A stretch of 64,000 nt of DNA from an uncultured Opitutales bacterium (lineage in GTDB: Bacteria > Verrucomicrobiota > Verrucomicrobiia > Opitutales > Seribacteraceae): contig CALSMY010000008.1 of the NCBI GenBank assembly GCA_943787575.1, forward strand, positions 62,001-126,000. Direction: 5' to 3'. Each line of letters begins with the position of its first letter. Within the stretch, counting starts at the first letter, position 1. The position numbers and the translations under genes are program-made. Of the stretch, positions 1-9,352 are shown piece by piece. A model generated the notes under the pieces. The model was not told where the DNA came from. It saw only the letters and a list, made by a program, of their open reading frames with translations, and did no database searches.

Positions 1-2
1 GT

Positions 3-1340
3 ATTGAAGTGGCAGAGATCGCTGCCCTCAAACGTATTTATTCCGTTTCCTTAACCGCTTCCTTTCACTTAGAAATCTGCCAAAAACTGATCGACAGGGA
101 AGAACGTTTTGACCGAGTTGTTCTCGATAAAAAAATCGACAGTCGCGAGGCTTACTTCAAACTTTTGGCCAAGCAGGTAGACGCCTTGCAGAACTTGACC
201 AAAAAGTTGGAAAATGCATGGAGCAGCTTTATCAGCGGTCCCAACCCAACTCAAAAGAAAAGAGCCTTAGGTAGGTTTAAAAAGTACGAAGCCGAACTTG
301 AGCCTATTTTTAAAAAATGCTGTCTTAAATTAAAGGTTTTTGAAGATTATTTGCAGGAAATTGGCCCCGAACTCAAAGCAATCACTCGCAATGTCCACAA
401 TGTGGAACTTGGCAAGAAAGACCCGGTTAAATTGAAACGTAAGGGCATTAAGATGGATCGGATCAAAAAAGAAGTTTCCGAAGCCCGAGAAAGGTTTCAT
501 ATGGAACCGGATGAACTAATCCAGTTGGTCAAAGATATCCGTTTTTCCATGCGTGAAGCTCACAAGGCCAAGACCGAGATGGTGGAAGCAAACCTTCGCC
601 TAGTCATTTCAATTGCCAAAAAATACACCAATCGTGGGTTGTCCTTTCTCGATTTAATTCAGGAAGGAAATATGGGCTTAATGAAAGCAGTTGAAAAATT
701 TGAATACCGTAGGGGTTACAAGTTTTCCACCTATGCAACCTGGTGGATTCGACAAGCAATCACCCGCTCCATTGCTGATCAAGCCCGAACCATTCGTATA
801 CCTGTACACATGATTGAAACCCTTAACAAGGTCATGCAGGTACAAAAACAATTGCTCCAAGAACTCGGACACGAACCAACCCCAGAAGAAGTGGCCAACG
901 AAATGGGCCTAGCTCTCGACAAGGTCCAAGGAATCATGAAGATGGCCCAGCAACCCATCTCGCTTCAAAGTCCTGTGGGTGATGGTGACGATACCAGCTT
1001 TGGAGATTTTATCGAAGACAAAGGTGCAGAAAACCCCTACGACATGACTGCCTATTCCCTGCTTAGGGAAAAGATTATTGATGTGCTTGATTCCTTAACG
1101 GAACGGGAACGCAATGTACTCTCTTTACGTTTTGGATTAAAGGATGGGTATAGCCGGACTCTAGAGGAAGTGGGGCGCCAATTTAAAGTTACCCGGGAAC
1201 GAATCCGTCAGATCGAGGCAAAGGCTTTGCGAAAGATGCGTCACCCTACCCGTATTCGTCAATTACACGGCTTTTTCGAAGCCGACCAGAGTTCTGTTAA
1301 CAAACCTAAGCCTGAAGCCCTTCGCCAGTTAGGCCTCTAA
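3..1340 (+). CDS. rpoD: RNA polymerase primary sigma factor (5' end cut by window)
   Basis: Primary sigma-70 factor that directs RNA polymerase to housekeeping promoters. The frame stays open to the left edge of the window, so the GTG at 9 is probably internal and the N-terminus is missing. Region 2 is clear around residues 197-260 ([38 protein letters not shown]). Region 3 follows ([11 protein letters not shown]), and region 4 holds the -35-binding helix-turn-helix ([20 protein letters not shown]) near the C-terminus. The long charged stretch before region 2 matches the non-conserved segment of RpoD rather than an alternative sigma factor. The gene stands alone, with tatA 66 bases downstream on the same strand. 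Family assignment is very sure; the true start is unseen. Confidence 0.95.
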   Translation: MEVAEIAALKRIYSVSLTASFHLEICQKLIDREERFDRVVLDKKIDSREAYFKLLAKQVDALQNLTKKLENAWSSFISGPNPTQKKRALGRFKKYEAELEPIFKKCCLKLKVFEDYLQEIGPELKAITRNVHNVELGKKDPVKLKRKGIKMDRIKKEVSEARERFHMEPDELIQLVKDIRFSMREAHKAKTEMVEANLRLVISIAKKYTNRGLSFLDLIQEGNMGLMKAVEKFEYRRGYKFSTYATWWIRQAITRSIADQARTIRIPVHMIETLNKVMQVQKQLLQELGHEPTPEEVANEMGLALDKVQGIMKMAQQPISLQSPVGDGDDTSFGDFIEDKGAENPYDMTAYSLLREKIIDVLDSLTERERNVLSLRFGLKDGYSRTLEEVGRQFKVTRERIRQIEAKALRKMRHPTRIRQLHGFFEADQSSVNKPKPEALRQLGL

Positions 1341-1406
1341 TTTATAACTCTTTAGATCTAATACAAAAAAGTTGCTCTGCCCAACTCTCCAAACTACCTT
1401 ATAATT

Positions 1407-1697
1407 ATGACAACATCATTCACACCCGCCCTCGCTTTTATTGGAAACTTTGGCGGAGGAGAAATTATTTTGATCTTTTTGATCGTACTTTTACTCTTTG
1501 GAGCCAAGAAAGTTCCGGAACTTTTTCGTTCCTTGGGCAAAGGAGTCAATGAGTTCCGCAAAGCAAAGAACGATTGGGAACAAGACATCCAAGATGTAAT
1601 GAGTCAGGAACCATTGGAGGATCATGACTTCAAGGAAAAAACTAAGCAGGCCAGCGAAAGCGTGCCTACCGAAGAAGAAAAACAATCGGCTAGCTGA
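1407..1697 (+). CDS. tatA: Sec-independent translocase subunit TatA/E
   Basis: TatA forms the pore-like assembly of the twin-arginine pathway, which exports folded proteins across the inner membrane. The 96-residue product has the family layout: a short periplasmic start, one membrane helix (EIILIFLIVLLLFGAKK), the FG hinge, an amphipathic helix (KVPELFRSLGKGVNEFRKA) and an acidic, unstructured tail. This is the length of TatA/E rather than TatB, and the hinge context lacks TatB features. No tatC is adjacent. A hairpin terminator follows at 1743-1773. The spacing from rpoD would allow its own promoter. Confidence 0.92.
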   Translation: MTTSFTPALAFIGNFGGGEIILIFLIVLLLFGAKKVPELFRSLGKGVNEFRKAKNDWEQDIQDVMSQEPLEDHDFKEKTKQASESVPTEEEKQSAS

Positions 1698-1742
1698 TTA
1701 TTAAAAAAAAGATCCGAATCATACGGGTCTTTCAAAAATTTT

Positions 1743-1773
1743 AAAGCCAAGGTGTTAATACCTCGGCTTTTTT
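1743..1773. terminator. Bidirectional hairpin terminator between tatA and the SUI1 gene
   Basis: An 11-base arm (AAAGCCAAGGT) and its complement (ACCTCGGCTTT) enclose a GTTAAT loop, with one mismatched pair and a following T run. The matching A-rich side lets it serve the convergent SUI1 gene as well. Confidence 0.8.
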
Positions 1774-1787
1774 ATGGCTAGAAAAAA

Positions 1788-2201
1788 TTATCCGCCTGCA
1801 AGTACTGGTCGAAACCCCATCGCACGCATCCATTCCATAATTTCTGCACGCCTGTCTCCCTGAAGTTCCATGTCCTGACCAGACCAAGTTCCTCCAGTAC
1901 CTAAACTGTTTTTTAAACGTTTAAGCAAACGGTCCCGCTTGTTCTTGCCCAACCCAGGAGGTATACCACGAATCGTAGTAACTGTTTTCCCCCCTCTGCC
2001 CGATTTCTCCCGCCTTACCTCTAATCGTTCCCCATTGCCCAGGCTTTGCTCCTCGATTTCAACCGTAACTTTTACTTCCCTGGTAGATTCCGGCAATGCC
2101 TCAGGTAGACCACTTCCATCTAAAGAACTGAAAGGATTCGATCCGAAACCCAGATCCGAATCGGTGGAAATTTTCTTCTCTCCTCTATCTCTACGGCTCA
2201 T
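1788..2201 (-). CDS. yciH: SUI1/eIF1-family translation factor (YciH-like)
   Basis: Small translation factor of the SUI1 (eIF1-like) family; in bacteria YciH-type proteins are thought to monitor initiation fidelity. The SUI1 fold fills the C-terminal half: VRREKSGRGGKTVTTIRG, then RLLKRLKNSLGTGGTW, then MELQGDRRAEI. The N-terminal 50 residues are polar and low in complexity. I place the start at the ATG at 2201 because it forms a four-base ATGA overlap with the stop of the upstream 91-residue gene; a start at 2210 would also be in frame. The overlap indicates translational coupling. Family call is firm; the exact cellular role is not established by sequence. Confidence 0.85.
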   Translation of the reverse strand: MSRRDRGEKKISTDSDLGFGSNPFSSLDGSGLPEALPESTREVKVTVEIEEQSLGNGERLEVRREKSGRGGKTVTTIRGIPPGLGKNKRDRLLKRLKNSLGTGGTWSGQDMELQGDRRAEIMEWMRAMGFRPVLAGG

Positions 2202-2473
2202 TGCCCACAAATTCCCTTCTCAGGAGATCCCCCCTCTATCCAAGTCACTGCCTTTAGGTAGCTTCTCTTTTCCAAAAAATGACGCAGACGGGGATGGATA
2301 TTTTCTTTTTCCTGAGCCAATAAAATATCCAATCGAGCCAAAGTTTCTCTAAATTCCCCAGGTTTTGCATCCTTCGGGTTTGTAATTACCTGCAAACAGC
2401 TTTTGATTTCGTCCATGAATTCTTCCATTTTCTCACTCAATTCATTTGCGACAAGCCTAATCCTAATCTTCAA
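2198..2473 (-). CDS. Small hypothetical protein coupled to SUI1
   Basis: A 91-residue cytosolic protein that I do not recognise. It is charged and mostly predicted helical (EKMEEFMDEIKSCLQVI; ARLDILLAQEKENIHPRLRHFLEKR), with no signal peptide or membrane segment. The later ATG codons in the first 20 residues could be the real start. Its stop overlaps the SUI1 start by four bases, so the two are very likely co-expressed, and it starts back to back with hemG (2480, plus strand). A role with SUI1 in translation is only an inference from coupling. Confidence 0.6.
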   Translation of the reverse strand: MKIRIRLVANELSEKMEEFMDEIKSCLQVITNPKDAKPGEFRETLARLDILLAQEKENIHPRLRHFLEKRSYLKAVTWIEGGSPEKGICGQ

Positions 2474-2479
2474 AATTTA

Positions 2480-3814
2480 ATGTCCAAGACATGTATCATT
2501 GGTGGTGGCCTGACGGGACTCGTTCAGGCATGGCAGTCCCAAAAAGCTGGCAAAAAGGTCACCTTACTTGAAGCCAATGATTCAGTCGGGGGCGTTCTTC
2601 AATCCGAAAAAATCGATGGTTACTTATTGGATTATGGGGCAAATACTCTCAGCCTAAGACATCAAAAAGTTGCCAGAATCTTGGAAGAACTAGGTATGCT
2701 CGACCGATCGATTGATGCCAACCCAGAAGCAAGCCTTCGATTCATCATCCGATCAGGAAAAGTCGTCTCCTTGCCCCACAGCCTTAGTTCTTTTTTCTCC
2801 AGTCCCTTTCTCTCTCCGCTCGGTAAATTACGTTTACTGCTCGAACCTTTTATACCCAAGGGTAAAAAAGAGGATGAATCCGTGGCAGGATTTATCTCCC
2901 GTCGCTTAGGAAAAGAAGCCCTGGATTTTGCGGGTAATCCCTTTCTTTCTGGAGTATATGCGGCCAAGCCCGAGAGCTTGTCTTTAAAATATGCATTTCC
3001 CGCCCTCCAAGAAATCGAACAGAAACACGGTTCTCTTTTTCGAGGAATATTAAAATCCAAAAAGAATCCGGAACGTTTATCCAAGAGTAGATTGATTTCC
3101 TTTGCCGGCGGTATGCAGGAAATGCCCAATCGTATCTTAGGTTTATTACCTGCTGAGTGCGTACAATTAAAAACGCGGGTCATTAAGATCGAAAAAGTGG
3201 AAAATAAATGGAAAGTCACCAGCCAACCCCAAGGACATCAGGAATCCGATGAAACATTCGACCAGTTGATATGTGCTGTACCTGCAAGCAAACTCTTGGA
3301 GATTGAATGGAAAGGTTTAGATGGCAAAGAACTTCTACCTATTTTGGCAGAAGCCACCCATTATCCCCTTTCTTTGGTTTATCATGGATACGACCGAGCA
3401 AAAGTGAATCATCCTTTAGACGGTTTTGGATTCCTCGTTCCAGAAGTGGAAAACAGAAATATTCTGGGCACCCTCTTTTCAAGCACATTATTTCCCGGAA
3501 GAGCACCGGAGAATAAAGTTCTGCTTACCACTTTTGTTGGAGGGGAACGCCAACCCGAACTTGCTAACCTGGAAGACTCCAATCTACATTCGCTCGTTTT
3601 TAAAGAACACCAAGAACTTTTGGGGGCACAAGAAAGACCTTGTTTTCAAAAAATAAAACGCTGGCCCAATGCCATCCCCCTGCCCGATGCTAAAATGGGA
3701 GATAGGCAGGCCGCTGCTCGTGACTTAGAAGAGGGAAATAAGGGTTTATACTTTACTGGTTCTCACCTTTGTGGCGTTTCCCTGCCAAACTGTCTGGAAG
3801 CTGATATTGCTTAA
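2480..3814 (+). CDS. hemG: Protoporphyrinogen oxidase (HemY/HemG flavoprotein type)
   Basis: Oxidises (copro)protoporphyrinogen IX late in heme synthesis, using FAD. The N-terminus has the dinucleotide fold (CIIGGGLTGLVQAW, then the acidic strand end VTLLEAND and GGVLQSE), followed by the family's substrate domain and the C-terminal FAD-contact segment (FTGSHLCGVSLPNC). The protein ends about ten residues after that motif, a little short of most family members, which continue through the last helix. It heads a heme gene block (hemG, hemH, HemX-like, hemA) on the plus strand. From sequence alone I cannot say whether it prefers coproporphyrinogen or protoporphyrinogen. Confidence 0.87.
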   Translation: MSKTCIIGGGLTGLVQAWQSQKAGKKVTLLEANDSVGGVLQSEKIDGYLLDYGANTLSLRHQKVARILEELGMLDRSIDANPEASLRFIIRSGKVVSLPHSLSSFFSSPFLSPLGKLRLLLEPFIPKGKKEDESVAGFISRRLGKEALDFAGNPFLSGVYAAKPESLSLKYAFPALQEIEQKHGSLFRGILKSKKNPERLSKSRLISFAGGMQEMPNRILGLLPAECVQLKTRVIKIEKVENKWKVTSQPQGHQESDETFDQLICAVPASKLLEIEWKGLDGKELLPILAEATHYPLSLVYHGYDRAKVNHPLDGFGFLVPEVENRNILGTLFSSTLFPGRAPENKVLLTTFVGGERQPELANLEDSNLHSLVFKEHQELLGAQERPCFQKIKRWPNAIPLPDAKMGDRQAAARDLEEGNKGLYFTGSHLCGVSLPNCLEADIA

Positions 3815-3900
3815 TTTTTCTCAGTCATTTCATTTGGAAAGATTGCCTCCCTCAAAATAAACTTATAAATGTAATTTGTACTTAGATTTTAAAAACCACC

Positions 3901-5016
3901 ATGAATTCTAACAAATTAGATAATCCTGCAAAAACTCTTGTCGTCCTTCTCAATATGGGTGGCCCTCAAAATAAAGAGGAAATACACCCCTATCTCAAAG
4001 AACTTTTTCAAGACCGCGAACTTTTAAAGTTACCATTTCAAAAAATCCTCGGTCGATTTATTGCTTGGCGCAGAACGCCTAAAATTCAAGAGCGCTATGA
4101 AGAAATCGGGCAATATTCTCCAACCAAGGCTATTATGGAAAGCCAGTGCGAAGGGATTGCAAATAAACTCGATCAACTTAATCCAGAATCGGCACCCCAT
4201 GTTTGTGTCTCCGGGTTTCGTTATTGCTCTCCTAGAACCGGGGAAATGATTCAGCAATATAAAGAAGCAGAAAAAATTATTCTTTTTTCCCAGTATCCCC
4301 AACATAGTTGCTGCACCAGTGGTTCCTCTTTTTGCGACGCGTATCGATGGTTAGATAAACAAGATAATTTCGACTATAAAAGTAAAATATCCGTCATTGA
4401 TCAGTGGTGGGACCGTGCTGATTATTCACAACTCTGGGCTATGCTTATCCAAAGAAAGTTTGAGGAAATGAAAAAAGAGCACGGTTTAAAAGATGAAGAT
4501 ATTCGCATCATCTATTCTGCACACAGCCTCCCTGAATCCTACTGCCTTGAGAAAGGGGATAAATATAACGAGGAAATCCAAGGGTCTGTAAATAGAATCG
4601 AAAAAGTTTTGCAAGAATCCGGATTGCGTCATGAGGGTGCCTTGGCATGGCAAAGTAAAGTTGGACCGCAAAGAACAAAATGGCTCACTCCATCTACTCC
4701 TCATGTAATCGCAGAAACGAAACAGAAAGCTATCCTTATGGTACCGATAGCCTTCACCACCGACCACATTGAAACGCTTGACGAAATTGATATTGAATTC
4801 CGAGGTTATGCCGATGAGGTGGTTGATCATTTTGCAAGGGTTGATTGTTTTAATATGGAAGAGAAGTTTATCGATTTATGTGCCCAGCTTTTAATCGAGC
4901 ACATAAACGCTGACTACAAATCTTCAATACGACCTTGCTGTGTAAATTGTGAGGGGACTGATTGTGCATCGATGCGTAAGTACTTTGGGTCCACCCCTGT
5001 TCATGCAACCGCGTGA
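3901..5016 (+). CDS. hemH: Ferrochelatase with C-terminal cysteine cluster
   Basis: Inserts ferrous iron into (proto)porphyrin IX, the last step of heme synthesis. Family signatures are LLNMGGP at the N-terminus, YSPT, the central SQYPQHSCCTSGS, the catalytic-histidine motif SAHSLPESY and GPQRTKWLTPST. The metal-site acidic segment (DHIETLDEIDIEF) is intact. At 371 residues it is longer than the Bacillus enzyme, and the tail carries four cysteines (PCCVNCEGTDCASM), recalling the [2Fe-2S]-binding tails of animal and some bacterial ferrochelatases. The gene lies 86 bases after hemG. The enzyme call is secure; the cluster is an inference from the cysteines. Confidence 0.93.
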   Translation: MNSNKLDNPAKTLVVLLNMGGPQNKEEIHPYLKELFQDRELLKLPFQKILGRFIAWRRTPKIQERYEEIGQYSPTKAIMESQCEGIANKLDQLNPESAPHVCVSGFRYCSPRTGEMIQQYKEAEKIILFSQYPQHSCCTSGSSFCDAYRWLDKQDNFDYKSKISVIDQWWDRADYSQLWAMLIQRKFEEMKKEHGLKDEDIRIIYSAHSLPESYCLEKGDKYNEEIQGSVNRIEKVLQESGLRHEGALAWQSKVGPQRTKWLTPSTPHVIAETKQKAILMVPIAFTTDHIETLDEIDIEFRGYADEVVDHFARVDCFNMEEKFIDLCAQLLIEHINADYKSSIRPCCVNCEGTDCASMRKYFGSTPVHATA

Positions 5017-5076
5017 ACCCGAACTCCAATTGATCTAAACTAACTTTGGGGTGGGCAGATCACCTACAACACAGCC

Positions 5077-5193
5077 TTATTGAAAAAGGGCATAATAACC
5101 TTCCCACTTCTTAACTGTAGTTGCATACTCAGTCCGATTCAGAATAGTAAGAGAACCACGGTTGAACACTTTGGCGTGTCCACAAATTACCAT
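5077..5193 (-). other. Short ORF, possible gene remnant
   Basis: In the 286 bases between hemH and the next gene, the minus strand holds a 38-codon ATG frame, open for several more codons upstream. Its composition looks protein-like (HAKVFNRGSLTILNRTEYAT, KKWEGYYALF). I do not recognise a family. It lies antisense to the heme block and may be the 3' end of a decayed gene or chance. The rest of this gap shows no clear gene or terminator. Confidence 0.2.
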
Positions 5194-5302
5194 CCAAGGA
5201 AACTCACAGAACGCTTAGCGAAGACTGAAGAAGTGCGTTTGCCAAGGAAGTAAATTTTACTCATATCTATATGTTGATATTAATAATTAGTTAAAACTTC
5301 CG

Positions 5303-6178
5303 ATGAATTTAAACGATGTAACCAGCCTGCTTTGGATTGCCACATTTTGTTTTGGTATATCCTTTGTGCTTGGCATGGTCAAAACTAGGCATTCATTCCC
5401 CTATGGATTACAAGAGTGCCCTTTCATTTTTATCGTTATTGGTTTTTCCCTTCAAACCCGTGCACTATATTTGCGGGGAATGGAGGTTCATGGGTGCCCC
5501 TTGGGAAATGGGTTGGAACGTACCCAGTTTATCCTTTGGTCGCTCATTCTTGCTTTTTTACTCCTTCGTTTAGTTTGGCGATTGAATCTGCTAGGTACAT
5601 TTTGTGCCGGTGCTTCTTTATTGCTGGGTTCACTCTCTCTTGGTCTGAAAGAGTGGGATACTCCTTACTGGAAAGCGGAAGGATATACCCGTTTATTTCA
5701 GGATCCTTGGATCGAACTGCACGCATCCCTGGCCATTTTTAGTTACGGTTTATTTTGCCTGCTTGCGGTGGTGAGTATTATGTATCTTTCCCAACGCCAA
5801 ACTCTGCTCTCCCGAAAACCAGGATTTCTGGGGCCCTTCCTTCCTCCAATTCAAGAGTTGGAAGTGGCCGCATTTAGGTTACTTGCCGTAGGGGTAACCT
5901 TTCTTAGTTTATCGATGGTGGTCGGTACTATGCATTGGACCCGCCATCCAGAATTTGTCAGCCAGACAAAGTTAGCAGTTACCACAGCATTATGGATCGG
6001 CTACCTCGTCTTACTCGGCATGCGCCTGAGTAATCGACTCTATGGCTCGCGTTTTGCCAAGTGGACAATCGCTCTGTTTGCCATTGCTCTACTCTCCCTC
6101 TCCCTGGTCAGTTCGAAACCAAAAAAACAGGCCTTTCAGGCCCTTCCCCTTCCACCGTTGGCACTCAACCTTAGATGA
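5303..6178 (+). CDS. HemX/CcsA-like cytochrome c assembly-type membrane protein
   Basis: A 291-residue integral membrane protein with about eight hydrophobic helices. It matches the HemX/CcsA (cytochrome c assembly) superfamily: a conserved mid-protein histidine in IELHASLAIFSYGLF and a second in GTMHWTRHPEF. The canonical tryptophan-rich WWD heme-handling motif of true CcsA is not evident, which favours the HemX/YpjD branch. Genes of this branch often precede hemA, and here it overlaps hemA by four bases (ATGA). It probably helps regulate or stabilise glutamyl-tRNA reductase or handles heme in the inner membrane. The specific role is uncertain. Confidence 0.75.
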   Translation: MNLNDVTSLLWIATFCFGISFVLGMVKTRHSFPYGLQECPFIFIVIGFSLQTRALYLRGMEVHGCPLGNGLERTQFILWSLILAFLLLRLVWRLNLLGTFCAGASLLLGSLSLGLKEWDTPYWKAEGYTRLFQDPWIELHASLAIFSYGLFCLLAVVSIMYLSQRQTLLSRKPGFLGPFLPPIQELEVAAFRLLAVGVTFLSLSMVVGTMHWTRHPEFVSQTKLAVTTALWIGYLVLLGMRLSNRLYGSRFAKWTIALFAIALLSLSLVSSKPKKQAFQALPLPPLALNLR

Positions 6179-7246
6179 CTACTTCGCCCGACAGTTCACT
6201 GTTCCTGCTTGGAACCTCTCATCAAGTTGCCAATCTGAACGAGAGGGAAAGTATTGCCCTGCCCACCGACTCGATCGATTCCTTCTATCGGGGCTTACAA
6301 GCATTGGACGGTTTAAAAGAATGCCTTGTATTAAACACCTGCAACCGTACAGAAATTTACGGGGCAGCTGAGGATAATTTAAAAATCGAAGTAGTCGCAA
6401 ATTACCTTGCTGAATTTCGAGATTTGGATCCAGAATTTATCAGTCAAAAGACCTATCGTCGGGCTGGGCCAGAAGTGGTTCGCCATTTGTTCGAAGTAGC
6501 ATCTGGGATTGATTCTCAAATGGTTGGAGAAACGGAAATTCTTGGCCAGTTAAAAAAGGCCTATGATGATGCATCTGAACGGGCCTATACTGGTAAGGTA
6601 CTCAATCGATTGTTTCAAAAAAGTTTTCAGGCTGCCAAGTGGGCCCGTACCAACACGGGAATATCCCGCGGTCAAGTAAACCTCGGCAATGTACTTTGCG
6701 AATTAGCCCGTCGAATTTTTGGCCAAGTGGATCAATGCCGATTATTGGTGGTCGGAGCAGGAGAAGTGGCAGAAGGTGCCTCTGGAAGCTTTTAAATCGC
6801 GCGGTTCCGAAGCAATTACAGTGACTGGTCGAACCTTTGACTGGTGCCCCCTTAGTCGAAGAAAACCGGATGAATTGGCTCAAAAGTTTGATGGCTTTAC
6901 TCTGGCCTATTCAAAATTTCATGATTCCTTGCATCTTTTTGATGTGGTGCTGGCTTCCACTGCCAGTGCAAAGGCTTTGCTGACCCATAAGCAGGTGGAA
7001 TCTGCGATGAAAAAACGACCGTCCAAACCACTCTTCGTAATCGATGCATCCGTACCCCGCAATGTCGAGGAAGCAGCTTCTACAGTGGAAAATGTATACC
7101 TATACAATATGGACGATGTATCTGCGATCGCCAATGAGAACCTGCAATCCCGGTTGGCAGAAGTTGAACGTTGCCGGACTGCACTTTCCAAACGGGCCTT
7201 GCGTTTATGGGAACAAATGCGAGCTCAGCCGAGTTTGCCTTCCTGA
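6175..7246 (+). CDS. hemA: Glutamyl-tRNA reductase (frameshifted near 6770)
   Basis: Reduces glutamyl-tRNA to glutamate-1-semialdehyde, the first committed step of the C5 heme pathway. The catalytic domain is intact in the first frame: LGTSHQVANLNERE, the active-site cysteine in CLVLNTCNRTEIYG, and SGIDSQMVGETEILGQ. The NADP-binding strand LLVVGAGEVAE is followed by a frame change, after which the reading continues as VPLEAFKSRG and VTGRT and then the dimerisation domain. Reading GAAGGTG (6766-6776 area) as GAAGTG restores the expected domain spacing, so one extra G is the likely cause. As an essential gene in an otherwise intact heme block, it is more likely a sequence error than a real loss. 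It overlaps lpxB tail to tail. Confidence 0.88.
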
Positions 7247-8403
7247 ACCAACCAATCGACCGCACCCCGACTTTCCGGCTGAGCGAGCAATTTGTGCAAT
7301 TGATTGGCCGTCTGGGTCGCCTGTTTTCCAGACTCGGGATCGTTCAATAAAGGAGCCACTTCCCTGGCAAGGATTTTTCCCGTAGCCTGCCCCTGAAGAA
7401 ATTCGGGGTTAGGTGGATTTTCGGGTAACAACAAATTAGCCATGCCCAAGTGGGGCACGCCTACCAAGCACTTTCCAATCCAATAGGTAATTGGGTGTGC
7501 CCGATAGCCAATCACTCCTGGTACCCCCGCCCAGGCACACGCAAGAGACATGGTGCCCGAACTCATAAGAGCGGCACGTGCAGGAAGCGGGCTAGTACGA
7601 TCTACTATACGAATTTTTTGCCTGATATCAGCACGTTCATTTACCAAAGATTCGACCAAGCAACGAAGGTTAGGGCCAGCAACTGGTAATATCCCTTGCA
7701 AATCACTGTCCCCGGCAAGCAATTCTTCAAAGGCGTCAAGAAAGACGGGTAATATACGACTAACCGGTTGAAGCCTACTGCCAGGAAGCAAGAGAAGTTC
7801 GCCCGAAGGGTCATAAGAAACAGTACTTTGATAAGAGGGATGAGCAAAGGGATGGCCAACAAAAGAGACCGGTAGGGAAACATCGGCATAGCACTTCTTT
7901 TCAAAAGGAAAAATGATTCCCAATCCGTCGAGAATTTCGGCCATACGAAACCTGCGACCTGGCTTCCATGCCCAGAGTTGCGGGCTTACATACTGTAAAA
8001 CCACGGTTGATCCCCCACCCTTGCAGGAAATCCCCCGGTCCTTCAAAGCCTGGGCAAGCCGAAGGTTAAACCCCGGGTAATCGACCAGTAATACGCATCG
8101 GGGACGAGCCTGTTCAATCCAGTCAAGGGTTTGTTTAAAAAGGTTACGAAAAAGGCTGTAATTTTTGATAACCTCCATTAATCCGACCACCGCATGATTA
8201 GCTAAGGAAAAAACCTGCTCGGCTCCTGCCTTGATTAATTCCTCTCCGCCCAGGGAAGAAATACTTAGATGCGGATATTTACTCTTTAAATCTCTAACCA
8301 AACGAGCAGCATGCTCATCGCCCGATGCTTCTCCCGCGACCACCAACAGGTCGACCGGACCGGATGCGGAAGGAAATTCGGTTGGCTTGCTCAAGGATTC
8401 CAA
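7225..8403 (-). CDS. lpxB: Lipid-A-disaccharide synthase
   Basis: Joins UDP-2,3-diacylglucosamine and lipid X to form the lipid A disaccharide on the inner face of the inner membrane. It is a GT19 family glycosyltransferase of the normal length. Signatures include VVAGEASGDEHAARLV at the N-terminus, GGEELIKAG, VVGLMEV, LVDYPGFNLRLA, the YVSPQLWAWKPGR motif, LLLPGSR and the C-terminal nucleotide-sugar site near GVPGVIGYRAHPIT. The start of lpxB overlaps the end of the upstream oxidoreductase by 13 bases. It is the last gene of a long leftward envelope-biogenesis run and shows that the organism makes LPS. Confidence 0.95.
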   Translation of the reverse strand: MESLSKPTEFPSASGPVDLLVVAGEASGDEHAARLVRDLKSKYPHLSISSLGGEELIKAGAEQVFSLANHAVVGLMEVIKNYSLFRNLFKQTLDWIEQARPRCVLLVDYPGFNLRLAQALKDRGISCKGGGSTVVLQYVSPQLWAWKPGRRFRMAEILDGLGIIFPFEKKCYADVSLPVSFVGHPFAHPSYQSTVSYDPSGELLLLPGSRLQPVSRILPVFLDAFEELLAGDSDLQGILPVAGPNLRCLVESLVNERADIRQKIRIVDRTSPLPARAALMSSGTMSLACAWAGVPGVIGYRAHPITYWIGKCLVGVPHLGMANLLLPENPPNPEFLQGQATGKILAREVAPLLNDPESGKQATQTANQLHKLLAQPESRGAVDWLVQEGKLG

Positions 8404-9332
8404 CTTGATTGGATTTGCCGAGTAATTGTCAGGGCAACTTCTAGGGCAGACTTGCCAAAACTGCCATCGGTCTTAGGGGTTGTGGTCTCGACCACACAGG
8501 AAAGAAAAGATTCAAGCTCAAGGGCAAGAGGTTCCCCCTGCTCTACGGGTACTTCATGACGTTCCAAGGAAGGACCTGATTTTTTAATTAGGTGACCTTT
8601 TTGATTCATGAAATCGAGAGAGAGGTATCCACTATCCTGAAAAACACGAATTTCCCTGGCCTTTTTTTCACTCACCCGACTGGCACTAAGATTAGCAACG
8701 CATCCATTGGCAAAAAGAAGCCGGGCATTTGCAATATCTTCGGTCGGTGAAAGCACACGGACTCCGATAGAATCAATTCGTTCGATTGGAGAATCAACCA
8801 GGGCCATGGCAATACCAACATCGTGAATCATTAAATCGAGGACCACGCCGACCTCCGTGCCCCGGGGTTGGAAAGGGGCTAATCTTTCAACAGTTAAATA
8901 TTTAGGTTGGTCCACCTCACCTTCGAGAAAAGTCATGACCGGGTTGTAGTGTTCGATATGACCAACCTGAACGAGTACCTTGGCAGCATTTGCACTTTTA
9001 AGAATGGATTCCGCCTCTTCCGAAGATACACAGAGGGGTTTTTCCACCAGAAGGTGACAACCGTGCTCAATCAAAGTATGGGCAACCTCGGCATGTCGAT
9101 CGGTCGGGCAGACCACGCTCACTGCATCACAGGCTGCACCAAGCTCTTCAAGGGTTGAATACCTTGGGCATCCATAATCGGCACAGACCGCATTGGCCGC
9201 ATCGTCGTTGGGTTCAAAAACTCCAACCAATTCTGCACCCTCGAGGGCGTGATATAAACGGGCATGGTGTTTACCAAGGTAGCCGACTCCGGCAACTCCA
9301 CATTTCAGGGGTGATGGCATAGGTTCGTTCAT
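8391..9332 (-). CDS. Gfo/Idh/MocA-family oxidoreductase coupled to lpxB
   Basis: NAD(P)-dependent sugar oxidoreductase family. The Rossmann motif is at the N-terminus (CGVAGVGYLGKHHARLY), followed by the family's EKPLC catalytic-lysine motif and a C-terminal alpha/beta domain with LDLMIHDVGIA, which carries the usual histidine. The frame is open further upstream to 9461, but the ATG at 9332 gives the normal fold start and avoids overlap with lolD. Direct overlap with lpxB suggests a role on lipid A or other UDP-sugar precursors. GnnA-type UDP-GlcNAc 3-dehydrogenases belong to this family, but no GnnB aminotransferase is nearby, so that remains a hypothesis. Confidence 0.82.
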   Translation of the reverse strand: MNEPMPSPLKCGVAGVGYLGKHHARLYHALEGAELVGVFEPNDDAANAVCADYGCPRYSTLEELGAACDAVSVVCPTDRHAEVAHTLIEHGCHLLVEKPLCVSSEEAESILKSANAAKVLVQVGHIEHYNPVMTFLEGEVDQPKYLTVERLAPFQPRGTEVGVVLDLMIHDVGIAMALVDSPIERIDSIGVRVLSPTEDIANARLLFANGCVANLSASRVSEKKAREIRVFQDSGYLSLDFMNQKGHLIKKSGPSLERHEVPVEQGEPLALELESFLSCVVETTTPKTDGSFGKSALEVALTITRQIQSSWNP

Positions 9333-9352
9333 GAGGAAAGATAATGGACGGG

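Noticed and set aside
2662..3219. 185-residue minus-strand frame inside hemG
   Set aside because: Antisense to the FAD enzyme, with no motif or start signal.
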